From contig NZ_JAEMHL010000014.1 in assembly GCF_016458305.1 (NCBI RefSeq), positions 25,190-89,189 of the forward strand: DNA of 64,000 nucleotides. The letters are read 5' to 3'. Below the pieces are notes generated by a model. That model was given only the letters and a program-made list of their open reading frames with translations. It ran no database searches and was not told the DNA's origin. The DNA comes from Geomonas anaerohicana. Lineage in GTDB: Bacteria > Desulfobacterota > Desulfuromonadia > Geobacterales > Geobacteraceae. Below are positions 8,942-20,402 of the stretch, one piece after another (position 1 is the stretch's first letter; each line of letters begins with the position of its first letter). The position numbers and the translations under genes are program-made.

Positions 8942-10182
8942 GGGTCGCCATCCTTTCCATAGGGGACGAACTGCTCACCGGCGAGGTGACCGACACCAAC
9001 GCGAGCCACATCGCGGGGCGGATCTACGACTGCGGCGCGCGCGTCTTTCGGCACCTGACCGTCCCGGACGACGAGGAGGCGATCGCGCAGGCCCTCACCG
9101 AGCTGGCCGCGGCGAGCGACGCGGTCATCGTGACCGGCGGGCTCGGCCCCACCCCCGACGACTACACCGCCCAGGCCGCGGCACGGGCGGCGGGGGTCGA
9201 GCTGGAGTTGTCCCAGACGGCGCTGGACCACCTGGCGGAGTTTGAAAAGAGGATCGCCAGGCCGCTGCACCCGGCCAACCGGCGCCAGGCGCTTTTTCCG
9301 CACGGGTCCCGGCTCATCCCGAACCCGCTGGGGACCGCCTGCGGCTTCGTGATCGCACTCGAGCAGGCGGAACTCTTCTTCCTCCCGGGGGTCCCGTACG
9401 AGATGGAGCGCATGCTGGCGGACACGGTGCTCCCCGAGCTTTCCAAGCGGCTCCCCGCCCCCTGGCGACGCATCACGCTGAAGGTGTTCGGCATCCCCGA
9501 GGCGGCCATCGCCGAGCAGTTGCAAGGCGCCTTCCCGGCGGACGCCCCCGTGCAACTCGCCTACTGCGTGAAGTACCCCGAGATCCACGTGATCCTGCGC
9601 GCGGCCGCGGAAAATGCACGCCCCCTGGAGCAGGCGGCCGCCGAGGTGAGAAGGAGGCTGGCCCGGTACCTGTTCGCGGAGGACGACGACACGATGGACG
9701 AGGTGCTGGCACGGCTGTTCCGGGAGAGCGGGCTGACCCTGGCGCTGGCCGAGTCCTGCACCGGCGGCATGATCGCCGCGCGCATCACCGCCATGGCCGG
9801 CAGCTCCGCCTACTTCCTGGAAGGGAACGTGACCTACAGCAACGCCGCCAAGAGCCGGATGATCGCGGTCCCCCCGGAGCTGATCGAACGCCACGGGGCG
9901 GTCAGCGCCGAGGTCGCCCGCGCCATGGCCGAAGGTACCCGCAAGACCTGCGGCAGCGACCTGGCCCTGTCGGTGACCGGCATCGCCGGGCCGGACGGCG
10001 GCACGCCGGATAAGCCGGTGGGCACGGTGTACGTCGCCCTGGCCGACGCCGCGTCCTGCCGGGTCGAACGCTGCAATTTCCAGGGAGACCGGGCCCGGGT
10101 CCGCTCCATAACCTGCTTTACCGCGCTGAACTGGCTGCGCGAACACCTCCTCACCCGCCATGGAGCAGCGGTCCCCGAATGA
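8938..10182 (+). CDS. cinA: CinA, competence/damage-inducible protein (NMN amidase-type)
   Basis: This 414-residue protein starts at a GTG overlapping the pgpA stop. The N-terminal half (about 1-170) is a MoCF-biosynthesis/COG1058 domain with AILSIGDELLTGEVTDTNA and VTGGLGPTPDDYT; in the family this half acts as an ADP-ribose pyrophosphatase. The C-terminal domain (about 255-410) is the CinA proper, with ALAESCTGGMIAARITAMAG and SVTGIAGPDGGTPDKPVG, the nicotinamide-mononucleotide deamidase that recycles NMN. recA and recX follow about 2.3 kb downstream, echoing the cinA-recA linkage of many bacteria, but a histidine kinase gene separates them here. Confidence 0.93.
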   Translation: MRVAILSIGDELLTGEVTDTNASHIAGRIYDCGARVFRHLTVPDDEEAIAQALTELAAASDAVIVTGGLGPTPDDYTAQAAARAAGVELELSQTALDHLAEFEKRIARPLHPANRRQALFPHGSRLIPNPLGTACGFVIALEQAELFFLPGVPYEMERMLADTVLPELSKRLPAPWRRITLKVFGIPEAAIAEQLQGAFPADAPVQLAYCVKYPEIHVILRAAAENARPLEQAAAEVRRRLARYLFAEDDDTMDEVLARLFRESGLTLALAESCTGGMIAARITAMAGSSAYFLEGNVTYSNAAKSRMIAVPPELIERHGAVSAEVARAMAEGTRKTCGSDLALSVTGIAGPDGGTPDKPVGTVYVALADAASCRVERCNFQGDRARVRSITCFTALNWLREHLLTRHGAAVPE

Positions 10183-12190
10183 CGGGGCCATAACAAATGC
10201 TGGTACAGGGGAAACGACCTTGCACTTTGCGCCGCTGTTACTCATTGTCGCCTGCGAACTGCTGCTCCTTCTGATCGAGCAGTACGCGCCGCTGCCCGGA
10301 TGGCTGCACTTCGGCGTGTCCGTCTCGCTGGCGGCCGTGCTGCTATGCTTCGTGGCGCTCTTCAAGCAGCGCCAGGAGACCATGGTGGACGGCCTGCGGC
10401 GCGAGATCGGGGAGATGCAGCAGGAGGCGGCCAAGAGCGCGCGGCGTTACAAGAGCCTGCTGGAAGGGGCCGGCAACGCTATCTTCATCTTCAAGGTCGA
10501 GACCGCCGAACTCGAGGAGGAAAACCGCCTGGGGCGCGAGCTGTTCGGCTTCACCAAGGACGAACTCTCCACCATGGTGGTGCGCGACCTGCTCGATGCC
10601 AGCGAGCACGAACGGCTGCGCACCTTCCTGTACCAGTTGGTGCGCAATGGCAAGGCCGACTGGGACGAGGTTCAGCTCAAACGCAAGGACGGTTCCTCGT
10701 TCCTGGGCGAGATCAACGCCCGGCTCATCGACCTCGGCGACGAGCAGGTGGCCCACTGCCTTTTGCGCGATATCACCGACAAGCGCCGCACCGAGCGGGA
10801 GATCTGGCAGAGAAACCGCGAACTCTCCATCCTCAACAACATGCTGACCAGCATGAACCTGGGCAAGGACCTGAAGACGGTGCAGGAAGGGACCCTGCGC
10901 CAGCTGATGGAACTGCTCCAGGCCGGAGCCGGCACCCTCCACCTCTTCCCCCCCGACACATCCTCCCCTACCCTGTGCGCCTCGCAACACGCCTCACCCG
11001 ACCTGGAACAGGTGCTGGGGGAAACGCTGAGCAACCCCGACCGCCTGCGCGCGGTATGCGTCGTCCCCTTGGGCAGTGCCGGCGCAGGATGGGGCAGCCT
11101 CACCTCCATCCCGGTCAGTTCACAGGAGCGCGTGCTCGGAGTGATGCACCTCATCCACCGCGAGCCCCACAGCTATACCCTCGAAGAGATGCGCTTCCTG
11201 GAAACGGTCGGCAAGCAGATGGGCAACATCATCGAGCAGATCCGGCTCTTCACCGAGCTCACCTGGAAGAGCGACGAACTGCTGCGCTCGCACCGGCTGC
11301 TGGAGAAGAGCAGCCTGAGCCTCTCCGTCTCCGAAGCCAAGCTGAAGCAGAACCTGGCCCTGGTGGAGCGGGCGCACCTGGAGCAGGTCCGGCTGGACCG
11401 GATGAAGAACCAGTTCCTGGGCATGGTCTCCCACGAGTTCAACACCCCGCTCACCAGCATCATTTCCGGTGTGGATCACCTGCTGCAGCAGGGGTGGAAT
11501 TCGCAGGAGGACGCCTGCCGGGTCATGGAGATGGTGCGCGACGGCGGGCTCAGGTTGAAGGCGCTGGTCGCGGACCTCTTGAAGCTGATCCGGCTGGAGT
11601 CGCGCCGGGAGGGTCTGGAGACCTCCGCCATCCACCTGAGGATGCTCCTGGAAAACCTCCTGGACCAGCTCCACCCTCTGTTCGAGGAGCGCGGCCAGGT
11701 GGTGACGCTGCGCGACCTGGACCACCTCCCCTTCTTCCAGGGGGACTGCGGCTACCTGGAACGGGTCTTCTACGAGCTCCTTCTGAACGCCATCCGCTTC
11801 AGCCCCGAGGGGGGCGAGATCGTGGTCAACGGCCGGGTGGTCCAGCAGGACGACCTGCACCAGCGCGCCCACACGCTGCAGCGCTTCAATCCCGATTTCC
11901 TCAGGCGCTGCGGCGAGCGCTGCTACCTGGAAGTCGAGGTGCGCGACTGCGGCATCGGCATTCCGCTGCAGGAGCAGCAGGGGATCTTCGAGATCTTCTA
12001 CGAAGTGGGCGAGATCCGGCACCACTCCAGCGGCAGGCGCCAGGGCAAAGGCGCGGGATTGGGGCTCGCCATCGTCAAGGGGATGGTCGAGGCCCACGGC
12101 GGCATGGTCTGGGTGGAAAGCAGCGAGGGGAGTTCCTTCTTCCTGGTGCTGCCGCTGGAGCAGGAGGCGATCCAGCCGGCGCTGTTTTAA
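10160..12190 (+). CDS. PAS-GAF sensor histidine kinase
   Basis: The product is a 676-residue kinase. Two N-terminal hydrophobic helices (about 15-36 and 45-68) are followed by a short coiled coil and a PAS domain (about 90-205) that includes FIFKVETAELEEENRLGREL. A GAF-like region occupies about 225-365, then a coiled coil leads to the HisKA helix with His425 in FLGMVSHEFNTPLTSIISG. ATP-binding boxes are LLLNAIRFSPEGG, DCGIGIPLQEQQ and GKGAGLGLAIVKGM, all intact. The ATG at 10160 overlaps cinA by 23 bases. No response regulator is adjacent; it probably signals to a distant partner, as is usual for orphan kinases in Geobacteraceae. Confidence 0.87.
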   Translation: MEQRSPNDGAITNAGTGETTLHFAPLLLIVACELLLLLIEQYAPLPGWLHFGVSVSLAAVLLCFVALFKQRQETMVDGLRREIGEMQQEAAKSARRYKSLLEGAGNAIFIFKVETAELEEENRLGRELFGFTKDELSTMVVRDLLDASEHERLRTFLYQLVRNGKADWDEVQLKRKDGSSFLGEINARLIDLGDEQVAHCLLRDITDKRRTEREIWQRNRELSILNNMLTSMNLGKDLKTVQEGTLRQLMELLQAGAGTLHLFPPDTSSPTLCASQHASPDLEQVLGETLSNPDRLRAVCVVPLGSAGAGWGSLTSIPVSSQERVLGVMHLIHREPHSYTLEEMRFLETVGKQMGNIIEQIRLFTELTWKSDELLRSHRLLEKSSLSLSVSEAKLKQNLALVERAHLEQVRLDRMKNQFLGMVSHEFNTPLTSIISGVDHLLQQGWNSQEDACRVMEMVRDGGLRLKALVADLLKLIRLESRREGLETSAIHLRMLLENLLDQLHPLFEERGQVVTLRDLDHLPFFQGDCGYLERVFYELLLNAIRFSPEGGEIVVNGRVVQQDDLHQRAHTLQRFNPDFLRRCGERCYLEVEVRDCGIGIPLQEQQGIFEIFYEVGEIRHHSSGRRQGKGAGLGLAIVKGMVEAHGGMVWVESSEGSSFFLVLPLEQEAIQPALF

Positions 12191-12459
12191 CGGACGTTCA
12201 ACGTTCAACGTTCGACGTTAACCCCGATCATCCGAAGTGGCGCCGGAGCCGTAGCGGCTCCCATTCATCGGGCGACAGTCCAACCTCGAACCTTGAACGT
12301 TGAACCTTGAACGGCATCCGCCCCTCTCGAAGTGGCACGGGAGCCGTAGCAGAGCGTGTTCATCGGGCGACCGTCAAATCTTGAACCTTGAACGTTGAAC
12401 GTTTTCCCGTTTTGAACATTGAACGTTGAACCTTGAACTGTTTTTATGTTATGTGTGAT
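12191..12459. repeat. Heptanucleotide arrays and duplicated core upstream of recA
   Basis: This gap carries no gene. Units of GTTCAAC (12196-12223) face reverse-complement units of the CGTTGAA/CCTTGAA type (12284-12311), with a core between them. A second core, similar in CGAAGTGGC, GGAGCCGTAGC and TTCATCGGGCGAC, lies at 12330-12374 and is followed by more units at 12379-12399 and 12410-12437. The inverted layout allows long hairpins. The same arrangement recurs upstream of argD at 20245-20370. Confidence 0.85.
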
Positions 12460-12473
12460 TGGTTCCGGAACCA
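12460..12473. promoter_or_regulatory. Perfect 14-bp palindrome in the recA leader
   Basis: TGGTTCCGGAACCA is a perfect inverted repeat 44 bases before the recA start. It could be an operator for an SOS-type repressor, but it does not have the spacing of the GGTT-NN-C-N4-G-N3-ACC site known for Geobacter LexA, so the regulator is left open. Confidence 0.45.
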
Positions 12474-12517
12474 GACCCCAAAAATAGCGCCTGACAAGGC
12501 TAAGGAGATATAAAACG

Positions 12518-13534
12518 ATGCTCGATAAGGAAAAAGCGGAAAAAGCCCTAGACCTGGCCATGAGCCAGATCGAGAAACAGTTCGGCAAAGGGGCCATCAT
12601 GAGGCTCGGTAACGAGGAGGCGCTGCCGGACGTGGCGTCCATCCCGACCGGCTCCCTCTCCCTGGACCTGGCGCTCGGGGTCGGGGGCGTACCCCGCGGC
12701 CGCGTCATCGAGATCTTCGGACCGGAATCCTCCGGTAAAACCACCCTCGCCCTGCACGTGATCGCCGAGGCCCAGAAACTGGGCGGCATCGCGGCCTTCG
12801 TCGACGCCGAGCACGCCCTCGACATCGGCTACGCCAGGAAACTGGGCGTCAAGACCGACGACCTGCTGGTCTCCCAGCCGGACACCGGCGAGCAGGCGCT
12901 CGAGATCGCCGAGACCCTGGTGCGCTCCGGCGCCATCGACGTGCTCGTGGTCGACTCCGTCGCCGCCCTGGTCCCCAAGGCGGAGATCGAAGGCGACATG
13001 GGCGACTCGCACATGGGCCTGCAGGCACGCCTCATGTCCCAGGCGCTCAGGAAACTGACCGGCATCATCTCCAAGAGCAACTGCTGCGTCATCTTCATCA
13101 ACCAGATCAGGATGAAGATCGGCGTCATGTTCGGCAACCCGGAGACCACCACCGGCGGTAACGCGCTCAAGTTCTACGCCTCGGTGCGCATGGACATCAG
13201 GAAGATCGCCGCGCTCAAGCAGGGCAACGACATGATCGGCTCCCGCACCCGCGTCAAGGTGGTCAAGAACAAGGTGGCCCCCCCGTTCAAGGAAGTGGAG
13301 TTCGACATCCTCTACGGCGAAGGGATCTCCAAGGAAGGGGACGTCCTCGACCTGGCCGTCGAGCGCAACGTGGTCGAGAAGAGCGGCGCCTGGTTCTCCT
13401 ACGGCAAGGAGCGCATCGGCCAGGGACGCGAAAACTCCCGGCTGTTCCTCAAAGAGCACCCGGAGATCACCGAAGAGATCAGGGCTAAACTCACCGCTCC
13501 AGAACAAGACGCCCAAGCACCCGGCGCAGCCTAA
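12518..13534 (+). CDS. recA: Recombinase RecA
   Basis: RecA forms ATP-dependent filaments on single-stranded DNA, drives strand exchange and triggers the SOS response. The 338-residue protein is full length. Walker A is GPESSGKTT at residues 68-76, Walker B is around [14 protein letters not shown], and loop L2 covers [19 protein letters not shown], ending in the conserved MDIRKI. The C-terminus ends in a short acidic/Ala tail. A ribosome site (AAGGAGAT) precedes the ATG. pilT starts four bases after the stop and recX follows it, so recA-pilT-recX is probably one transcript. Confidence 0.98.
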   Translation: MLDKEKAEKALDLAMSQIEKQFGKGAIMRLGNEEALPDVASIPTGSLSLDLALGVGGVPRGRVIEIFGPESSGKTTLALHVIAEAQKLGGIAAFVDAEHALDIGYARKLGVKTDDLLVSQPDTGEQALEIAETLVRSGAIDVLVVDSVAALVPKAEIEGDMGDSHMGLQARLMSQALRKLTGIISKSNCCVIFINQIRMKIGVMFGNPETTTGGNALKFYASVRMDIRKIAALKQGNDMIGSRTRVKVVKNKVAPPFKEVEFDILYGEGISKEGDVLDLAVERNVVEKSGAWFSYGKERIGQGRENSRLFLKEHPEITEEIRAKLTAPEQDAQAPGAA

Positions 13535-13537
13535 AGC

Positions 13538-14701
13538 ATGCAACTTAACGAGATCCTCGCTATAGCCATGAAGGCGAAGGGGTCGGACATCCACCTGAAG
13601 GCGGGGCTTCCCCCCATCGTCAGGATCGACGGCTCCCTCCGCGCCATCCCCAACGCGGAACGGCTCTCGAGTGAGGCGGTCAGGAACATGGCCTTCTCCA
13701 TCATGAACGAGCGCCAGAAGCGGATTTTCGAGGAGAACTACGAGACCGACCTCTCCTACGGCGTTCCGGGTCTCGGTCGCTTCCGCGTCAACGCCTTCGC
13801 CCAGCGCGGGACGGTGGCCATGGTACTGCGTGCGATCCCGATCGCCATCCCGACCCTGGAGACGCTGAACCTGCCGCCGGTCCTCAAAAAACTGGCGCTG
13901 GAGCAGCGCGGCCTGATCCTCGTTACCGGCACCACCGGTTCCGGCAAGTCCACGACGCTGGCCTCCATCATCGACTACATCAACGAACACCGGACCTGCA
14001 ACATCATCACCATCGAGGACCCGGTCGAGTACCTGCACAAGGACAAGAAGAGCCTGATCAGCCAGCGCGAGGTCGGCTTCGACACGCTCACCTTCGGCAA
14101 GGCGCTCACCTCGGCCCTCAGGCAGGACCCGGACGTCATCCTGGTCGGCGAGATGCGCGACTACGAGACCATCGAGACCGCGCTCACCGCGGCCGAGACC
14201 GGCCACCTGGTGCTTTCCACCCTGCACACCCTGGATGCCGCCGAGACCATCAACCGTGTCATCTCGGTCTTCCCTCCTTTCCACCAGCGCCAGGTAAGGA
14301 TGCAGCTGGCCGGCATCCTCAGGGGGGTCATCTCCCAGCGACTGGTGCCGCGCATGGACGGCAAGGGGCGCGTTCCCGCCGTCGAGGTCATGATCGGCAC
14401 CGCCCGCATCAGGGACTGCATCGACGACAAGGAAAAGACCAAGCAGATTCCGGACGCCATCGCCCAGGGTCACACCAGCTACGGCATGCAGACCTTCGAC
14501 CAGTCGCTCATGCAGCTTTTGAGCAAGAAGCTGATCACCTACGAAGAGGCCCTGCGCCAGTCCAGCAACCCCGACGACTTCGCGCTCAAGGTTTCCGGCA
14601 TCTCCTCCACCTCGGATTCCAGCTGGGACAACTTCACCGAGGAACCGGAAGCACCGGCCCAGGAAGGCAACGGAGCGGACCTGGTTATCGAGAAGTACTA
14701 G
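13538..14701 (+). CDS. pilT: PilT-family twitching motility ATPase
   Basis: PilT hexamers power retraction of type IV pili from the cytoplasmic side. The 387-residue product has the N-terminal PAS-like domain (KGSDIHLKAGLPPIVRIDG), Walker A GTTGSGKSTT at residues 131-140, the Asp box IITIEDPVEYLH, Walker B VILVGEMRDYETIETAL and the His box TGHLVLSTLHT. The C-terminal region usually carrying the AIRNLI retraction motif reads TARIRDCIDD here, so it may be one of several PilT paralogues, not the main retraction motor. Its position between recA and recX is unusual outside this lineage. Confidence 0.93.
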   Translation: MQLNEILAIAMKAKGSDIHLKAGLPPIVRIDGSLRAIPNAERLSSEAVRNMAFSIMNERQKRIFEENYETDLSYGVPGLGRFRVNAFAQRGTVAMVLRAIPIAIPTLETLNLPPVLKKLALEQRGLILVTGTTGSGKSTTLASIIDYINEHRTCNIITIEDPVEYLHKDKKSLISQREVGFDTLTFGKALTSALRQDPDVILVGEMRDYETIETALTAAETGHLVLSTLHTLDAAETINRVISVFPPFHQRQVRMQLAGILRGVISQRLVPRMDGKGRVPAVEVMIGTARIRDCIDDKEKTKQIPDAIAQGHTSYGMQTFDQSLMQLLSKKLITYEEALRQSSNPDDFALKVSGISSTSDSSWDNFTEEPEAPAQEGNGADLVIEKY

Positions 14702-15163
14702 GTGCAGCGGGGCACGGCGCTGGAGTGCTGCCTGCGGGTGCTCACCCTGCGCGACCACTCCGAAGGGGAACTGAGGAAGAAGCTTGCCGGCAAGGGCTAC
14801 CAGGACGGCGAAATCGAGGCGGCGGTCGGCCGGATGAAGGAGCTTGGCTACCTCGACGACCTGCGCTTCGCCCGCAGTTTCGCCTCCTCCGCGTTGAGAA
14901 ACGGCAAGGGGGTCGGGCCGAGGCTGAAGCTGGAACTCTCCCGCCGCGGCGTCGCGGGGTCCATCGTGAGCCAGGTGCTCGATGAGTTGTCCCAGGAGTT
15001 CAGCGAGGCCGAGTTGCTGGCGCAGCTTATGGAGCGGCGCTACCCGGGGTTCGATGCGGCAACCGCCTCCGACAAGGAGAAGCGGCGCATCGTCGGGTAC
15101 CTGCAGAGGAAGGGATTTTCGCTCTCCGCCATCTTCCGGGAGTTGAAGGCGCACGAGGATTGA
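14702..15163 (+). CDS. recX: Regulatory protein RecX
   Basis: RecX binds RecA filaments and limits their activity. The 153-residue product has the three-helix repeat structure of the family: ECCLRVLTLRDHSEGELRKK, then GYLDDLRFARSFASSALRNGKG, then RKGFSLSAIFREL at the C-terminus. The GTG start directly follows the pilT stop with no spacer, which implies coupled translation. A small hairpin (15168-15187) lies just behind the stop. Confidence 0.92.
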   Translation: MQRGTALECCLRVLTLRDHSEGELRKKLAGKGYQDGEIEAAVGRMKELGYLDDLRFARSFASSALRNGKGVGPRLKLELSRRGVAGSIVSQVLDELSQEFSEAELLAQLMERRYPGFDAATASDKEKRRIVGYLQRKGFSLSAIFRELKAHED

Positions 15164-15167
15164 AGGC

Positions 15168-15187
15168 GGGCGAATGATTATTCGCCC
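15168..15187. terminator. Hairpin after recX
   Basis: A perfect 8-bp stem GGGCGAAT / ATTCGCCC with a four-base loop sits five bases after the recX stop. There is no U-tract, so it may stabilise the 3' end or act as a weak terminator. Confidence 0.45.
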
Positions 15188-15282
15188 CCCACATCAGCCC
15201 CGGGAAAAGATGCACCCAGCACGCCCCGTGCAACGCACAACCGATTCAAGGTTTAGATATTCCATTCTATTGAGGTTTTTTT

Positions 15283-17910
<2,628 letters not shown>

Positions 17911-17929
17911 CAGTGCCGTAGAACAAAAC

Positions 17930-18062
17930 TTCCCCCCTCCCAACCTCCCCCCTCCGGGGGGAGGAGCTATGGGCACCACCTCCGAAGTCCTCCCCAGAGA
18001 GGGTGAGGGATTAGCACCCAATATCCCCTCCCCCGGAGGGGGAGGGTCAGGGAGGGGGAAGA
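17930..18062. repeat. CCTCCCCC/GGGGGAGG palindromic block between alaS and the hybrid kinase
   Basis: Two C-rich arms (17931-17965) are followed by matching G-rich arms (18026-18060) around a short unique centre. The block is the same GC-rich family found at 21608-21720, 28612-28632, 30119-30222, 36085-36198, 37310-37425 and 51482-51570. Extending the downstream gene into it would give a low-complexity Gly/Arg tail, which is why I start that gene at 18110. Confidence 0.8.
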
Positions 18063-18109
18063 AGTTAACTCATACTTGCAACAGGCAGATAATTCAGCAC
18101 CACCGGGAC

Positions 18110-19255
18110 ATGCCTATGCTCGAACTGACCGCCAACCACACCCAGGAACTCCTGCAGGACAGGGACACGAAAACCGTCCTCATCGTGGACGATGAAGGGG
18201 TGATCCGCGACCTGTGCAAGCGGGTGCTCAACGACTATCACATCGTCGAGGCGGGGGACGGGCAGGAGGCCTACGAGATCTTCCTGCGCGGCGGCATCGA
18301 CGTCATCCTGACCGACGTGATGATGCCTCGCATGGACGGCATCGAGCTGCTGAAAAAGCTCAAAGAACGCGAGCCCACCATGGTGGTCATCATCATGACC
18401 GGCTTCGCCGACAAGGACCTGATCCTCAAGGCCCTGAAGGCCGACGCGGACGACTTCATCACCAAGCCGCTCAACCTCTTGCAGCTGAAGAGCGCCATCA
18501 GCAAGGCGCTGGTGAAAAAGGCCCTCAAGGAAGAGATCGCCAACCTCAGGAACCTGGACCGGTTCAAGACCGTGTTCCTGTCGCTCATCTCCCACAAGTT
18601 CAGAACCCCCATCACCTCCATCTCGCTGTTCCTGCAGAACCTTGCCGCAGGCGTCATCGATCCGGCCGACGAGGGTGCCAAGGAACACATCAATCTGATC
18701 TACAACGAGGCATGCTACCTGGGCAACCTGGTCACCGACCTGCTCACCTTCTCCTCGGTCATGGACAGCGGCGCCGGCCTGCACCTGGAGCCCTGCACCC
18801 TCAACCTGCTGCTTCCGAAACTTTTGCAGGAGGCACAGGAGGTCGCCGCCCGCCCCGGCGTCACCGCCCACATCACACAGGACACCGTTCCGGCGCTGAT
18901 GCTGGACCGCGACAAGGTAAGCTTCGCCGTGCGCCAGGTGATCGACAACGCCATAAAGTTCTCCAAGGAAACCGGCGTGGTCTGCGTCACGCTGAGAAAC
19001 CTCGCGGACCAGTGCGAGATCACGGTCCAGGACGACGGCATCGGCATCTCGCCGGAGCAGCTTCCCAAGCTGTTCGAGAAGTTCTACCAAGTCGATGCCG
19101 ACCACACCGGCCAGGTGCGCGGCTTCGGGCTCGGGCTGTTCTACGTGCGCGAGTTCATCCGGATGCACGGCGGCACCGTCAGCATCGACAGCGAGGAAAA
19201 TGTCGGCACCCGCGTCGTCATCACCCTCCCCAACAAAGCCAGCCAAAGCCCCTGA
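18110..19255 (+). CDS. Receiver-histidine kinase hybrid
   Basis: The 381-residue cytoplasmic protein has the reverse order of usual hybrids. An N-terminal receiver domain (about 22-140) carries phospho-acceptor Asp69 in VILTDVMMPRMDG and the conserved Lys in DFITKPLNL. The kinase follows, with His162 in FLSLISHKFRTPITSISLF and ATP-binding boxes VIDNAIKFSKETG, DDGIGISPEQLPKLFEKFYQ and GFGLGLFYVREFI. There are no membrane segments. Such receiver-first kinases are usually switched by an upstream phosphodonor. The ATG at 18110 (or 18116) is preferred because sequence before it is repeat DNA. It stands alone between alaS and argB. Confidence 0.83.
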   Translation: MPMLELTANHTQELLQDRDTKTVLIVDDEGVIRDLCKRVLNDYHIVEAGDGQEAYEIFLRGGIDVILTDVMMPRMDGIELLKKLKEREPTMVVIIMTGFADKDLILKALKADADDFITKPLNLLQLKSAISKALVKKALKEEIANLRNLDRFKTVFLSLISHKFRTPITSISLFLQNLAAGVIDPADEGAKEHINLIYNEACYLGNLVTDLLTFSSVMDSGAGLHLEPCTLNLLLPKLLQEAQEVAARPGVTAHITQDTVPALMLDRDKVSFAVRQVIDNAIKFSKETGVVCVTLRNLADQCEITVQDDGIGISPEQLPKLFEKFYQVDADHTGQVRGFGLGLFYVREFIRMHGGTVSIDSEENVGTRVVITLPNKASQSP

Positions 19256-19283
19256 TAACTCTGGGCTTAGCCCCTCTTTGAAG

Positions 19284-19311
19284 TTGATTATTTCCCCCTA
19301 TCTGCTATATT
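19284..19311 (+). promoter_or_regulatory. Probable sigma-70 promoter of argB
   Basis: TTGATT and TATATT are separated by 16 bases and end 40 bases before the argB start, in a short AT-rich stretch. Confidence 0.5.
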
Positions 19312-19351
19312 ACGTCTTTCTCTGCCCTAATTAACGCAATAAGAGGCACTT

Positions 19352-20230
19352 ATGCAGCATCTCATAGAAAAAGCCAGTACTCTCATGGAGGCCCTCCCCT
19401 ATATCAGACGCTTCTCGGGGAAGACCATCGTCATCAAGTACGGCGGGCACGCCATGGCAGAAGAGAAACTGAGAAAGTCTTTTGCCCTTGACATCATCCT
19501 GCTCAAATACATCGGCATCAACACCGTGGTAGTGCACGGCGGCGGTCCCCAGATCAACGAGACGCTGAAGCGCTACGGCATAGTGTCCGAGTTCGTCAAA
19601 GGGATGCGCGTCACCGATGCCGAGACCATGGGCGTAGTCGAGATGGTACTGACCGGCCAGGTGAACCGCGAGGTGGTCGGCTACATCAACCAGCATGGCG
19701 GCCGCGCGGCCGGTCTTTCCGGCAAGGACGGGAGTCTCTTGCTCTGCGAGAAGCTGCTCCAGGAAGTCCGACGAGAGGACGGCGGGGTCGAGATGGTCGA
19801 CATCGGCTTCGTGGGCGACGTCGTCGAAGTGAACCCCGCCATTTTGCAGGCATTGGAGAAGGGTGGTTTCATCCCGGTGATCGCGCCGGTAGGCGTGGGA
19901 CGTGACGGGCAGAGCTACAACATCAATGCGGACGTGGTGGCCGGCAAGGTTGCCGCCGCGCTGGGTGCGGAGAAGCTGATCCTTTTGACCGACGTCTCCG
20001 GCGTCAAGGACAAGGAAGGGGAGTTGCTGTCCAGCATCCCGCTCGCCGACGTCCCCGCGTTGATCGACAACGGCACCGTCACCGGCGGCATGATCCCGAA
20101 AGTGACCTGCTGCACCGACGCGCTTGCCGCGGGTGTCAAGAAGGCCCACATCGTGGACGGCCGCATCGAGCACGCCATCCTTCTGGAGATCTTCACCAAC
20201 GTGGGGATTGGGACTGAAATTCAGGCCTAA
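19352..20230 (+). CDS. argB: Acetylglutamate kinase
   Basis: ArgB phosphorylates N-acetylglutamate, the second step of arginine synthesis and usually the feedback-controlled one. The 292-residue protein belongs to the amino-acid kinase fold: [12 protein letters not shown] binds phosphate near the start, [18 protein letters not shown] contacts the substrate, and ITDV-like [15 protein letters not shown] and the closing [14 protein letters not shown] follow. The N-terminal helix ([17 protein letters not shown]) is the extension seen in arginine-sensitive hexameric enzymes, so feedback inhibition is plausible. It heads the arg cluster B-D-F-G-H. Confidence 0.97.
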   Translation: MQHLIEKASTLMEALPYIRRFSGKTIVIKYGGHAMAEEKLRKSFALDIILLKYIGINTVVVHGGGPQINETLKRYGIVSEFVKGMRVTDAETMGVVEMVLTGQVNREVVGYINQHGGRAAGLSGKDGSLLLCEKLLQEVRREDGGVEMVDIGFVGDVVEVNPAILQALEKGGFIPVIAPVGVGRDGQSYNINADVVAGKVAAALGAEKLILLTDVSGVKDKEGELLSSIPLADVPALIDNGTVTGGMIPKVTCCTDALAAGVKKAHIVDGRIEHAILLEIFTNVGIGTEIQA

Positions 20231-20402
20231 CGGCCTCAACGGCCGTTCAACGTTCAACGTTCAAGGTTCGACATGGGTCTTGCCCATGGCCAACCGACCG
20301 GTACGGCGCCGTCACGGTGAAAGTGCCGGGAAGGAAGTCCTCCCTCGAACGTTGAACATTGAACGTTGAACCGGTTTTCGTTGAACCGGTTTTGGAGGTT
20401 TT
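20231..20402. repeat. Inverted heptanucleotide arrays between argB and argD
   Basis: Four GTTCAAC-type units (20245-20272) face four reverse-complement units of the CGTTGAA type (20343-20370) around a 70-bp core. The arms can pair over 28 bases. A further CGTTGAACCGGTTTT echo ends just before the argD ribosome site (GGAGG). The family is the one seen upstream of recA, with a different core. Confidence 0.85.

Noticed and set aside
17969..18109. N-terminal extension of the receiver-kinase gene
   Set aside because: The added residues are low-complexity Gly/Arg/Pro translated from a CCTCCCCC-type repeat; a start at 18110 gives a normal receiver domain.
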